Source: Polycladospora coralii (GTDB taxonomy: Bacteria > Bacillota > Bacilli > Thermoactinomycetales > Thermoactinomycetaceae). Taken from it: a stretch of 64,000 bases of DNA. Shown here piece by piece: positions 32,399-41,442 of this stretch. How positions within the stretch are numbered: the first letter of the stretch is position 1; each line of letters starts with the position of its first letter. Where the stretch lies: positions 124,001 to 188,000 of the forward strand of contig NZ_JACXAG020000001.1 of NCBI RefSeq assembly GCF_014773435.2, read 5' to 3'. The translations under genes and the position numbers were made by a program. The notes beneath the pieces were generated by a model that had not been told where the DNA came from, searched no databases, and worked only from the letters and a program-made list of their open reading frames with translations.

Positions 32399-33775
32399 TT
32401 GTACCCTATTAACCTCGGAAAATTAACCTACGTCGTAGGTGGAAAATTAGTACGTGGTAATCCTCATCAAACCATACATGGCGCCACCTATCTAGGCACC
32501 AGAGAAATTAAACCGGGAACTGTTTTGTTTGCACCAACGAAATATATGGGAAAAGGATTTACTTTTTCCATATTAAGAACACGTAGCAGCTCTGGTGTCA
32601 TTACAACGAAAACGTATGCCAACAGTATCCCTAAACATCATCCATTAATTATTGTCCCTCATGCAGAAATGGCTTTATGGCGACTCGCTTATTACCAACG
32701 TGCATTATCTAAAGCTATTTTTATCGGCATTACAGGCAGCTCTGGTAAAACGACAACCAAAGAAATGTTAGCGTCCATATTGATGAAAAAATATTACACG
32801 TACAAATCATATTCAAATAGTAATGTGGCTGGTTATACGCCTTTTCACATGTGTAGACTCCACCAAAAGATACAGGTTGCTGTGCTTGAGATGGGGATGT
32901 CTAACTTAGGAAATATCGCTAAACAATGTCAGTGTGCAAAACCAAACATTGGAATTGTAACCAACGTAGCAGAAGCACATTGCGGAAGCTTAAGAGACTC
33001 GATTCACAACGTTGCGAGGGCCAAACAAGAATTAATCGACGGACTTACTCCAGGGGGGCTATTAGTTTTAAATGCAGATGATCCTGGTAGTAAAAATTTA
33101 AATATAGCGCGCTATCAGGGAAAAATCTTAAGAGTAAGTACCCAATCACCTAGCTCTTTCCAAGCAAAACAGATCGAATATACCAAATATGGTATGAAAT
33201 TTGTTTGCAATCAAATCCCATTTCACTTTAATACGTGGGGAAAACACAACGTCTCAAATGCACTTGCAGCGATCGCTGTAGCAAGATATTTAAATGTATC
33301 TTGGTCTGCTATTCAACAAGGCTTAGCTCATTATCAAACACCGAATAGCCGCCTACAACCTGTATCTGGCACTAATGGCCATTTACTCATTAACGATTCT
33401 TATAACGCAAACCCATCTTCAATGATTGAAGGTTTAAAAGTCTTAAAAAAAGTAGCTCAAGGTAGAACAGCCGTAGCCATTTTAGGTGATATGAGTGAGC
33501 TAGGTTCCTATAGTCAAATTGGTCATCAAAAAGTAGGTACGTTTTTAGGACAACAAACTAAACCACACTTTTTAATAACAATTGGACGACTGGCTACCCT
33601 TATTGCAAGTAGTGCAATCAAAAGTGGTATGAAGCCAAAGAGTGTCCACTCTTTCCCTAATCAACATAAAGCGATTCGTTTCATACGACGTCATATCCCT
33701 CTAAACGCCGTCCTATATTTTAAAGCTTCTCACAATATGTACTTCGGAAGAATCGTCAAAAAATTACGTTCATAA
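32399..33775 (+). CDS. MurF-like Mur ligase, first copy
   Basis: 458 residues with the three Mur-ligase domains. The N-terminal MurF-type domain is followed by the ATP loop GITGSSGKTTTKEM, LEMGMSNLGNI, the lysine region RAKQELIDGL, NVSNALAAIA and NDSYNANPSSM, which is a MurF signature. Housekeeping MurF adds D-Ala-D-Ala to the UDP-MurNAc-tripeptide and is normally encoded beside ddl. Here the gene lies in a glycan locus between APS kinase and rhamnose genes, so it may link an amino acid or peptide to a surface polymer. The TTG start at 32399 has GAGGTGAG upstream. The end overlaps a convergent glycosyltransferase gene by six bases. Confidence 0.78.
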   Translation: MYPINLGKLTYVVGGKLVRGNPHQTIHGATYLGTREIKPGTVLFAPTKYMGKGFTFSILRTRSSSGVITTKTYANSIPKHHPLIIVPHAEMALWRLAYYQRALSKAIFIGITGSSGKTTTKEMLASILMKKYYTYKSYSNSNVAGYTPFHMCRLHQKIQVAVLEMGMSNLGNIAKQCQCAKPNIGIVTNVAEAHCGSLRDSIHNVARAKQELIDGLTPGGLLVLNADDPGSKNLNIARYQGKILRVSTQSPSSFQAKQIEYTKYGMKFVCNQIPFHFNTWGKHNVSNALAAIAVARYLNVSWSAIQQGLAHYQTPNSRLQPVSGTNGHLLINDSYNANPSSMIEGLKVLKKVAQGRTAVAILGDMSELGSYSQIGHQKVGTFLGQQTKPHFLITIGRLATLIASSAIKSGMKPKSVHSFPNQHKAIRFIRRHIPLNAVLYFKASHNMYFGRIVKKLRS

Positions 33776-34534
33776 TTTTGATTTATTCTGCTCTGCTACG
33801 GGCAGCTGATTCCATTTGCAAATATAATATTTGCGATTTTGCTCCAAGATCCACTTAAATTCGCGATATCCTCGCTTACGAAAACTCCTACTTCCAAAGT
33901 GATGAAGATAGGTATCTCCCGCAATGATACAATCGTAACCCGCTTCTATAACGCGATAACAATAATCGTCATCTTCATATGTCCCTAATCCAAAACGTTC
34001 ATCCAGAAATCCTACTCTTTCAAACACTTCTCTAGTTAAAGCGATGCAAAACCCTGATAAACGCCTACTTTTCTTCCATTTATTCGGATTGGACTGATTA
34101 AAGTGTTGACTAAATCGATGGATTTGCGAGACACTTTGCATATTGATCTTAATTTTTTGCTCAGGAATAACGCAATTGGAAAGCGGCCCTACAAGTCCTG
34201 CTTTCGGTCTCGTGTTAAGCACTTTAATCAGTTGCTCCAACCAGCGATGAGAGGGAAGTGTATCATTATTTAACCAAACTAGAAATTCTCCGCGTGCACT
34301 TGCTAAGCCTTGATTCATCGCCCCTGCGAACCCTTTATTCCAATCATTTTGAATTAGTGTCAAATCGTTGATCTCTCTCAAACGCGCTGGCATACGTTCA
34401 GTTGATCCATTGTCGATCAAGATGATTTCATAAGGATGATCGGTATAAGTTCGTATCGAACGAATACAAAGCTGCGTAAATTTCCATCCATTGTGTGCTG
34501 GAATAATAATACTTGTAAGTTGCTTCTCATTCAT
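33770..34534 (-). CDS. Family 2 glycosyltransferase (rhamnosyltransferase-like)
   Basis: 254 residues. The GT2 pattern is complete: TSIIIPAHNGWKF, LIDNGSTERM, WNKGFAGAMNQGL, the metal site WLNNDTLPS, and GFLDERFGLGTYEDDDYCYR with the catalytic Asp/Glu. It probably adds dTDP-rhamnose made by the four genes upstream in the same operon. Its start overlaps the stop of the previous gene (ATGA-type overlap). It is the last gene of the rml operon and overlaps the end of the convergent MurF-like gene. Confidence 0.82.
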   Translation of the reverse strand: MNEKQLTSIIIPAHNGWKFTQLCIRSIRTYTDHPYEIILIDNGSTERMPARLREINDLTLIQNDWNKGFAGAMNQGLASARGEFLVWLNNDTLPSHRWLEQLIKVLNTRPKAGLVGPLSNCVIPEQKIKINMQSVSQIHRFSQHFNQSNPNKWKKSRRLSGFCIALTREVFERVGFLDERFGLGTYEDDDYCYRVIEAGYDCIIAGDTYLHHFGSRSFRKRGYREFKWILEQNRKYYICKWNQLPVAEQNKSKL

Positions 34535-35439
34535 GTTACTCCCCCCACATTATGTTTAAATACAGCTGTTTTCAACTGAGACGTATTTTGCTTCAGTTGC
34601 TGCCTAAAAGAGCGATTTTGTATAAATTGTGGGATAAATCGTAACATGCCTTCTTTTTCACAGCTTGTTTTTAACACGATGCCATTATAGAGATGTCTTA
34701 CCCATTCATCATGATCACCACCGCGACTCGTCAAAATTGGAATTTGGTGCTCCAACAAATTGACATGCAATGCACTATATGAATGGCGTAAATTTCCAAA
34801 CGTGATGAATAAATCTGCGGCGATCCAACTCTTCTTGAGCGCTACTTTTTGTAAACGCTCCACTTTCACCTGTGACATCGTGCTTGGTAAGGTATCGCTA
34901 ACCCAACTGACTCGTAAACGTTTATGATTTCGCTTTAGCGTAGGTACCGTTTCATGAAGAAGCGTTTGTTGTTTAGGTGTAAGAAAACGATCATCAATCC
35001 ATAGTAAGCTATCTTCATCATCTATATCATGTTGTTTTCGGTAGTCCGTGCGTATCAGTTTACTCTTTTCTTCGCGAATCGGAACGGGTAGTTGAACTTG
35101 CGCTTCAATCCCACGCTTACGCATTTGATAACGAAAAGCCAGAGAAGGCACCTTCACCGGAAGCTTTTTTATAAATTCTGTCCCTGTACGTGTAGGCAAG
35201 CGATCATAATAAAGCATTGTGTTTGTAAAAATATGAAGCTCGCTTAGGATAACGGATGGTGGATTAATGAGTACGAGCGCATCATTTCGTAACGGCTCTA
35301 ATTCACGCATGATCTCTTCTTTTGTTAGGTTTTTAGAAATGATTATATTAGAAGTGCATTCCTGATTAAATCGTTTGGCCTGCATCCCATTCACTTGCCA
35401 ACCTGGAAATTGTACGAACACAAATCCATTTCCATCCAT
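34531..35439 (-). CDS. Putative glycosyltransferase (GT-B-like)
   Basis: 302 residues without a strong family signature. The second half has ADLFITFGNLRHSYSALHVNLLEHQIPILTS and HLYNGIVLKTS, which resemble the donor-binding half of GT4-type enzymes. The N-terminus has two short Rossmann-like strands. It lies between rmlC and a family 2 glycosyltransferase, 11 bases after rmlC and overlapping the next gene by four bases, so a glycan role is likely. Confidence in the glycosyltransferase call is moderate. Confidence 0.55.
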   Translation of the reverse strand: MDGNGFVFVQFPGWQVNGMQAKRFNQECTSNIIISKNLTKEEIMRELEPLRNDALVLINPPSVILSELHIFTNTMLYYDRLPTRTGTEFIKKLPVKVPSLAFRYQMRKRGIEAQVQLPVPIREEKSKLIRTDYRKQHDIDDEDSLLWIDDRFLTPKQQTLLHETVPTLKRNHKRLRVSWVSDTLPSTMSQVKVERLQKVALKKSWIAADLFITFGNLRHSYSALHVNLLEHQIPILTSRGGDHDEWVRHLYNGIVLKTSCEKEGMLRFIPQFIQNRSFRQQLKQNTSQLKTAVFKHNVGGVT

Positions 35440-35450
35440 ATCGATTCACC

Positions 35451-35906
35451 CTAACGAAATTTAGTTTCCCATTGAAAGGCAATTTGCGGATCATCATAAG
35501 GAATTCGATATTCATCTGGTTCCTCAGGTTGATACGATCGCGTCGTAAAATATACAATCATAGCCGATTTTTCACCCAACACCCGATAACCATGTGCTAC
35601 TCTTTTAGGGATTAACAATGTTGAGGGATTTTCTTCTCCCATATAGTAGACATTGGTTTCCTGAAAGGTAGGCGATTCTTCTCTTAAATCATACAATACG
35701 ACTTGAGCATTACCATAAGGAAAATACCACACATCATCTTGCTCCTTATGATAATGAAAAGCTTTAATTACACCTGGATAAGTCATTGATGCTGAAGCCT
35801 GCCCAAAATGTGTTAATATTTCCTCATCATCACGTACAATCTCCATAAACGTTCCGCGATCATCACAAAATTTCTTCAGTTGCTTGTAAATTACACCTTC
35901 AATCAT
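35451..35906 (-). CDS. rmlC: dTDP-4-dehydrorhamnose 3,5-epimerase-like protein
   Basis: 151 residues, cupin fold. DDRGTFMEI, IKAFHYHKEQDDVWYF and IPKRVAHGYRVL correspond to the substrate-binding and catalytic His region of RmlC. It is shorter than E. coli RmlC (185), as is B. subtilis SpsL. It catalyses the third step of dTDP-L-rhamnose synthesis. It overlaps the end of rmlD by eight bases. The order rmlA-B-D-C equals spsI-J-K-L. Confidence 0.82.
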   Translation of the reverse strand: MIEGVIYKQLKKFCDDRGTFMEIVRDDEEILTHFGQASASMTYPGVIKAFHYHKEQDDVWYFPYGNAQVVLYDLREESPTFQETNVYYMGEENPSTLLIPKRVAHGYRVLGEKSAMIVYFTTRSYQPEEPDEYRIPYDDPQIAFQWETKFR

Positions 35907-36762
35907 GATTTACACCCTCTCGTATCACATCAAAGTATGCTTCTACACCTATTTTCCAATGGGGTAACAAAGGTAAATTAGCATTTAGTGAACGCTTCGG
36001 TATTAAAATAGAATAAGCGGGTCGCTTTGCTGCACGTGTAAGGTCATCTGAGGTTATCGCGTGGATACGTACATCTAAATTTGCTTGTTCTAAAATATAT
36101 GTGGCAAATTGAAACCATGAACAAGAACCCTCTCCCGCTGTATGAAAAACGCCTTTCTCTTCTGTCTTTAGTAAATCGCTTATTTTTTCAGCTAAATGGA
36201 CCGTATAGGTAGGACTACCAACTTGATCATCAACAACGGATAAGGGTTCACCCATTTTGGCTTTCTGTAAGATTGCTCGCACAAAATGATTTCCTTGATT
36301 GCCATATAACCATGAAGTTCGTAAGATTAGAAAGTGAGGACAAATTCGCTCTACATACTCCTCTCCCATCCTTTTACTCAATCCATAGCAATTAATTGGA
36401 TTTACTTCATCATATTCTGTATATCCTGTAGCCTTTTTTCCATCAAATACATAATCCGTACTTATATAGACAAGTCGAATATCGTAATCTGCACAAAGGC
36501 TCGCGAGCATCTTGGTTGCTTCACTATTTATCTGGCATGCAAGTTCAAAATCTTGTTCTGCTTGATCTACTTTGGTATACGCTGCGCAATGAATAATCAC
36601 ATCGGGATTAGATTGCTTTACGATGTCGGTCGTTCGTATCGGATCCGTCACATCCCACTGTAGTCGATCAAACCCGATTACATCATGAGTCTGTTCCCGT
36701 CCCAACACCTTTAATACATCTCTGCCTAACATGCCCTTTGCACCTGTGACCAAGATTTTCAT
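35899..36762 (-). CDS. rmlD: dTDP-4-dehydrorhamnose reductase
   Basis: 287 residues of the SDR superfamily. ILVTGAKGMLG binds NADPH. STDYVFDG and YGLSKRMGEE hold the Thr/Tyr/Lys catalytic set. It makes dTDP-L-rhamnose. The ATG at 36762 follows GGAGGAGAAGTAGG; the first of these bases are the end of rmlB, whose stop is one base upstream. An 18-codon upstream extension is possible but would lie inside rmlB. Confidence 0.88.
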   Translation of the reverse strand: MKILVTGAKGMLGRDVLKVLGREQTHDVIGFDRLQWDVTDPIRTTDIVKQSNPDVIIHCAAYTKVDQAEQDFELACQINSEATKMLASLCADYDIRLVYISTDYVFDGKKATGYTEYDEVNPINCYGLSKRMGEEYVERICPHFLILRTSWLYGNQGNHFVRAILQKAKMGEPLSVVDDQVGSPTYTVHLAEKISDLLKTEEKGVFHTAGEGSCSWFQFATYILEQANLDVRIHAITSDDLTRAAKRPAYSILIPKRSLNANLPLLPHWKIGVEAYFDVIREGVNHD

Positions 36763-36763
36763 C

Positions 36764-37756
36764 CTACTTCTCCTCCACCTGATAAGGATTTCGGACTGTA
36801 TCCCACCAATCTTCATGTTCCAAATACCAGTACACTGTATCTTTTAGCCCTTCGGCAAAAGAAATAGAAGGTTGAAACTGAAGTTCTTTACGAATTTTTT
36901 GGGTATCTAATGCATAGCGAACGTCATGCCCCAGTCGATCTTGGACATGGTCAATCAGTGTATTTGGTTTATCCATGATGTCCAGTAATTTAAGTGCAAT
37001 TTCAAGATTTGTTACTGTATTTTCAGCACCGATATGATAGATTTCACCCTCTCTACCACCTTGTCTGATCAAATCTAAACCACGGCAGTGGTCGTACACA
37101 TGAATCCAATCACGTTGTTGTTTTCCATCGCCATAAATTGGAATGGGTTTATCGCATAGTAAATTTTTAATACTAAAAGGAATTAATTTCTCTGGATACT
37201 GATTTGGCCCATAATTATTGGTACAACGAGAGATTACAACAGGCATTCCGTACGTATGCTGATAAGATAAACAAAGTAAATCTGAAGAAGCTTTACTGGC
37301 AGAATACGGATTTTTAGGTGCTAGTAAGGTATCTTCAACTGCCATCCCAACGGGAAAGCTCCCATACACTTCATCTGTAGAAACATGAACAAATTTTTGT
37401 ACATCTGCTTTTAAGCTCGCCTCTAACAAATGAAAGGTTCCTTTTATATTTGTTTCGATAAAAGGGGTTGCACCATAGATGCTACGATCCACATGAGATT
37501 CGGCAGCAAAGTGGACCACTTCGTCAATTTTCTGGTGCTCAAATAAAGCTGAAACATCTTCCTGTTTACACAAATTAGCATGAATAAAATGATAGCGCTC
37601 ATCTTTCTCCACATCTTTTAGGTTGTAAAGATTACCAGAATACGTTAATGCATCCAAATTCCATATTTCAATATCTGGGTATTGACGTAATAAATAACGA
37701 ATGTAGTGACTCCCAATAAACCCCGCTCCACCCGTTACTAAAATAGATTTACTCAT
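36764..37756 (-). CDS. rmlB: dTDP-glucose 4,6-dehydratase
   Basis: 330 residues. ILVTGGAGFIGSHY is the NAD site. VHVSTDEVYGSF and YSASKASSD carry the Thr/Asp/Glu and Tyr/Lys residues. It converts dTDP-glucose to the 4-keto-6-deoxy sugar. The ATG has AAGGAGAGTCTTT upstream and overlaps the rmlA stop by four bases. Confidence 0.93.
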   Translation of the reverse strand: MSKSILVTGGAGFIGSHYIRYLLRQYPDIEIWNLDALTYSGNLYNLKDVEKDERYHFIHANLCKQEDVSALFEHQKIDEVVHFAAESHVDRSIYGATPFIETNIKGTFHLLEASLKADVQKFVHVSTDEVYGSFPVGMAVEDTLLAPKNPYSASKASSDLLCLSYQHTYGMPVVISRCTNNYGPNQYPEKLIPFSIKNLLCDKPIPIYGDGKQQRDWIHVYDHCRGLDLIRQGGREGEIYHIGAENTVTNLEIALKLLDIMDKPNTLIDHVQDRLGHDVRYALDTQKIRKELQFQPSISFAEGLKDTVYWYLEHEDWWDTVRNPYQVEEK

Positions 37757-38496
37757 AAAGACTCTCCTTGTAACATATTCTCAAATTCTGTGTGAACCGC
37801 ATATTGATTCGCTCGCATCAGCGATGCGATCGTTCCAGCATCTGTCCACCATCCTTTTAAGGTATTAAATGACATTTCTTTATTTTTTATATACATATTA
37901 TTTACATCTGTAATCTCATACTCACCACGTACAGAGGGAGCAAGTTGATTAATAAAAGAGAATACTTTGGAATCAAACATATATATTCCTGTTACACATA
38001 AGGAACTTCGAGGAAACTTAGGTTTTTCTTCAATAGATACAATTTGATTCCCACTTACTTCAGCAACACCAAACCGCTCAGGATTATCCACACTTTTCAA
38101 TAAAATCTTTGCCCCTTCTCCTTGTTGGATAAATTCATTCACATATTGATTGAGGGAATCTTCAAAAATATTATCTCCTAATAATACAATGGATAAATCG
38201 TCTTGCACATAACTTTCAGCCAGTGATAGCGCTTGGGCAATTCCACCTGGTTTATCTTGCACTTTATATGTAAAATTCGCTGAAAATTCCTGACCACTCC
38301 CTAATAAGCGAACAACATCTCCCATATGCTCGACGCCAGTTACGATTAATATATCGTGAATACCGCATTCAACAAGTTTATTGATCGGATGATAAATCAT
38401 CGGATATTTTCCAATCGGCAATAGATGTTTATTGGTAATTTTCGTTAATGGATATAAACGCGAGCCTGTTCCACCTGCTAAGATCACACCTTTCAT
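37753..38496 (-). CDS. rmlA: Glucose-1-phosphate thymidylyltransferase, short form
   Basis: 247 residues, close to B. subtilis SpsI and shorter than E. coli RmlA (about 290). GVILAGGTGSRLYPLT is the nucleotide loop. IPIGKYP-type (HLLPIGKYPMIYH), LLGDNIFED and FVEKP-like (IEEKPKFP) also match. It makes dTDP-glucose and begins the six-gene rhamnose/glycosyltransferase operon. ATG 38496 follows GGGGGATT. The operon is separated from the cytochrome gene upstream by a terminator, so it has its own promoter in 38497-38592. Confidence 0.9.
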   Translation of the reverse strand: MKGVILAGGTGSRLYPLTKITNKHLLPIGKYPMIYHPINKLVECGIHDILIVTGVEHMGDVVRLLGSGQEFSANFTYKVQDKPGGIAQALSLAESYVQDDLSIVLLGDNIFEDSLNQYVNEFIQQGEGAKILLKSVDNPERFGVAEVSGNQIVSIEEKPKFPRSSLCVTGIYMFDSKVFSFINQLAPSVRGEYEITDVNNMYIKNKEMSFNTLKGWWTDAGTIASLMRANQYAVHTEFENMLQGESL

Positions 38497-38593
38497 AACC
38501 ACAATCCCCCTAATCACATTTCTTTATTCCATCCTATTCACACAGGGATCAAAATAATCATCAAACGCTCAATTATTGCTCAAAAAACAACAA

Positions 38594-38622
38594 AAAAAGA
38601 AGAACCGATTATAAAAGGTTCT
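38594..38622 (-). terminator. Terminator after the cytochrome c gene
   Basis: AGAACC (38601-38606) pairs with GGTTCT (38617-38622). On the minus strand it is followed by T-rich TTCTTTTTTT. Confidence 0.7.
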
Positions 38623-38624
38623 CC

Positions 38625-38957
38625 TTATTTGTTTTCACTCAACCATTTGGCAAGCTTTTGCTGATGTTCTTTGTCCACATAATTTTGTGCTGGCATACTA
38701 CCTTTACCATTCGTGATGATGCTTAATATTTCCTGTTCACTGTATTTCGCGCCTGTACCTTTTAAAGGTGGACCAAAGCTTCCTTGTAAGTTGCCCCCAT
38801 GACAGCTGGCACAATTCCTAGCATAAATTTGCTCTGGTGTTTGCTCAACGGTGTCATTGTTAGTAGGCGTTTGGGAAGTATTTTGTCCTCCACATCCTAA
38901 TACAGCCATCGTAACTGCCACAACCGCTAGTATAACTAAACCTAATTTCTTCTTCAT
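38625..38957 (-). CDS. cccB: Membrane-anchored cytochrome c551
   Basis: 110 residues. The lipoprotein signal ends in VLGCGG. A Thr/Gln-rich linker follows. CASCHGG is the heme c site and GSMPAQ provides the distal Met. It carries electrons on the outer face of the membrane, probably from the bc complex (qcrABC, at 56.7-58.7 kb) to cytochrome c oxidase. It lies 16 bases after ctaG in the same direction, consistent with an oxidase role. Confidence 0.88.
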   Translation of the reverse strand: MKKKLGLVILAVVAVTMAVLGCGGQNTSQTPTNNDTVEQTPEQIYARNCASCHGGNLQGSFGPPLKGTGAKYSEQEILSIITNGKGSMPAQNYVDKEHQQKLAKWLSENK

Positions 38958-38972
38958 AAAAGATCCCTTTCT

Positions 38973-39821
38973 CTATGAAGGGGTAGGATTCCCTTCTTTA
39001 TAGGCTTGTAATTCTGCATCATCTTTAGCTCGTTCAGTTCTGACCCAACGAAAGAATACAATTGCGATGGCACCGATATATACGATTTCTTGCATGATTT
39101 TCATGATTACTCCGCCCAATTGCTGGTCATGGATTGGCGTCATAATAGGTGCAATTGTTGACATCGTTTGATATTGATCGTACAGCAACAGATCCGTAAA
39201 TGTAATGATGGCACATGCAGGTGTTAATAAAATCCCATTAACAAAAATGAGAACCAACTTATGCAGTGATTTCATACGATCCCATTCTGGTACCGGACAG
39301 AAAATCGGGAACCACATACAAAAAGCAGCAAACAATAATCCATAATGCGTCACAATGTGTAACCATTCATTATTCATCGACGCATCGAAAATATAGGGAA
39401 CATGATAAAAAGTGAAAAAGCCATTAAAGAAAAAAATGGTAACCAAAGGTTTGGTTAAAAAATGACCTATTTTTCGTACACCAGGCAGTTTAGCCAATGC
39501 ACGATACATGTATGCTGGAATCCCCGTCAATAACAACGGTGGTGCTAATAAAAAAGTGAGTGACATCTGTAACATGTGCATACTGAATAATTCATGCCCA
39601 AGGATATTTAAGGGACTACCATTTGCAATGTAATAGATTAGTAATCCACTTAAAAATTTGATACGAGCTGATCCCTTGGCTGGTTCTGCATTTGGAAATA
39701 AATGTCTCATAGGCCCCGTAAGAACCAGATATAATCCAGCGATGCACAACATGATTACATTTAATTTTAAGTCCCAATTACTTACATAGAAAAAGATCTG
39801 AAAAAACTCAGCTGAAGTCAT
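38973..39821 (-). CDS. ctaG: Cytochrome c oxidase assembly factor CtaG
   Basis: 282 residues with about seven membrane spans. The pattern HELFSMHMLQMSLTFLLAPPLLL, HVPYIFD and HDQQLGG is that of the Bacillus CtaG (caa3-type) family, whose His residues may handle copper for CuB. The start ATG at 39821 has GGAGGGTTCCC upstream; an earlier in-frame ATG would overlap the divergent MurF-like gene and has no site. It forms an operon with the cytochrome c551 gene. It interrupts the glycan locus. Confidence 0.87.
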   Translation of the reverse strand: MTSAEFFQIFFYVSNWDLKLNVIMLCIAGLYLVLTGPMRHLFPNAEPAKGSARIKFLSGLLIYYIANGSPLNILGHELFSMHMLQMSLTFLLAPPLLLTGIPAYMYRALAKLPGVRKIGHFLTKPLVTIFFFNGFFTFYHVPYIFDASMNNEWLHIVTHYGLLFAAFCMWFPIFCPVPEWDRMKSLHKLVLIFVNGILLTPACAIITFTDLLLYDQYQTMSTIAPIMTPIHDQQLGGVIMKIMQEIVYIGAIAIVFFRWVRTERAKDDAELQAYKEGNPTPS

Positions 39822-40009
39822 GGGAACCCTCCATTCCCAGTTATTTTCAAGTAACGAAGCTATCATACCATAGGATTGACCAATACGACTTAAAATAAAA
39901 TGAAAGGGATGTGAATGTTTCATTTCTAGGTATCTACCCAGTCCAAATTGGAACCAGTCGAATAAGATAAGGAGACTTACAACATGGGCTCTTGCAGGGG
40001 AGGAAAACC

Positions 40010-41389
40010 ATGAGAACCATTTCACTCGAAACCATGGCACGTTTACTAAAAGGTGTCCTCAAAAGGGGATACCCCCAAAAAACATTAAATGCGATTAACT
40101 TTGGTAAACCAAAATATTTACACGCCTCACAAGCATACTTTTATTCTCGCTCACTCGATTGGAACAAACAACTGTCTGCCATCATGCAACAAAAACCAGT
40201 TGCTGTCATTCTTCCTCCAAACATAGCAACCGCTTATATTCCCAAAAGTACAGCCATCATTCAAGTCCAAGATACGTACCAATCTTTCTGGAAGATCGCT
40301 TTATGGAACTGGGGGTATGTATCACCGATTGTCGTTGGCATTACGGGCAGTGCTGGTAAATCAACAACAACGGAGATGGTTTCATCTATACTCAAGCATC
40401 GCTACAATATGGTCAAGACACAGGGTAACTTAAATACTTACTCTTTCTTACCCTCTTATCTTTCTCGTCTTACTCCTAAGCATCAAGTACTATTACTTGA
40501 AATGGGCATGAAATCATTAAATAATATAGGCAAACAATGCGCGATTGTAAAACCGCAATACGGTGCCATTACAAACATTGGTGAGGCACACTCGGGCTCA
40601 TTAGGTGGATTAGATCTTGTCGTAAAAGCGAAACAAGAACTGGCAGATGGCATAAAAGCTGGTGGAATCCTATGGGTAAATGCCGACGATACGCGTTCAC
40701 GCAAACTAAATCTCAAACGATGTAAAGGGACGATTAAGAAATTTGGCATCTATAATCAAGCAAATATTCGTGCACATCGTGTAAGATATAGTGCGAAAGG
40801 GATGACATTTGACTTGCATGTTGGCACCCAAAAGGAATCCATGTTCATCCCTACCTATGGTATTCACAATGTATATAATGCGTTGGCTGCATGTGGGATT
40901 ACGCTTTCCATGGGATCAACGCTATCCGATATAAAAAAGGGTTTAGCGTCATTTCAGATGCCTCATATGCGTCTCCAATTTTTCAAAGACCGTAGTGGAC
41001 GTACCCTCATTAATGACGCATGGAACGCCAATCCAACAGCGATGAATGCTGGATTAGATGTTTTAAAGGCAATCGCTCCCACACAGCAAGGAGTTGCGGT
41101 TTTAGGAGATATGCAAGAGCTTGGGGATTACACGACAACTGCTCACTATTTAGTAGGGAAACATGCAGCCAAAGCCGGTCTAAAGCAACTCGTTACGATC
41201 GGAAAATACGGGAGATTAATTGCAACGAGTGCCATTCAAAATGGCATGAAAAAAGAGCGTGTCTTTTCCTACTACAGACACGACCAAGTCATCCAACATC
41301 TTCGTAAATTAAGTGCTCAGTCGGTTGTTTATTTTAAAGCTTCTCGTAGTCTCTATCTAGAAAAGATTGTGCAAGCTTTACGCTCTTAG
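40010..41389 (+). CDS. MurF-like Mur ligase, second copy
   Basis: 459 residues, clearly paralogous to the protein at 32399-33775. It has GITGSAGKSTTTEM, LEMGMKSLNNIGKQC, KAKQELADGI, NVYNALAACG and NDAWNANPTAM, plus the same C-terminal end (VVYFKASRSLYLEKIV). The N-terminal domain is shorter and diverged, which suggests a different acceptor. ATG 40010 follows GGGGAGGAAAACC. A -10-like CATACCATA lies at 39864-39872 but has no matching -35. Two such genes around the rhamnose operon are unusual. Confidence 0.78.
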   Translation: MRTISLETMARLLKGVLKRGYPQKTLNAINFGKPKYLHASQAYFYSRSLDWNKQLSAIMQQKPVAVILPPNIATAYIPKSTAIIQVQDTYQSFWKIALWNWGYVSPIVVGITGSAGKSTTTEMVSSILKHRYNMVKTQGNLNTYSFLPSYLSRLTPKHQVLLLEMGMKSLNNIGKQCAIVKPQYGAITNIGEAHSGSLGGLDLVVKAKQELADGIKAGGILWVNADDTRSRKLNLKRCKGTIKKFGIYNQANIRAHRVRYSAKGMTFDLHVGTQKESMFIPTYGIHNVYNALAACGITLSMGSTLSDIKKGLASFQMPHMRLQFFKDRSGRTLINDAWNANPTAMNAGLDVLKAIAPTQQGVAVLGDMQELGDYTTTAHYLVGKHAAKAGLKQLVTIGKYGRLIATSAIQNGMKKERVFSYYRHDQVIQHLRKLSAQSVVYFKASRSLYLEKIVQALRS

Positions 41390-41397
41390 GATCATGT

Positions 41398-41425
41398 ATT
41401 CAGGCGTGGATCAACACGCCTGAAT
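41398..41425. terminator. Hairpin after the second MurF-like gene
   Basis: A perfect 11-bp stem (41398-41408 with 41415-41425), loop GATCAA, followed by a short T-rich stretch. Confidence 0.65.
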
Positions 41426-41442
41426 TTGCATTACAAACTTGT

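Noticed and set aside
5738-39872. Further CATAnnnTA matches (5738-5746, 32247-32255 on the minus strand, 39864-39872)
   Set aside because: None has AC at the right distance upstream. Such -10-only matches are expected by chance in AT-rich leaders.
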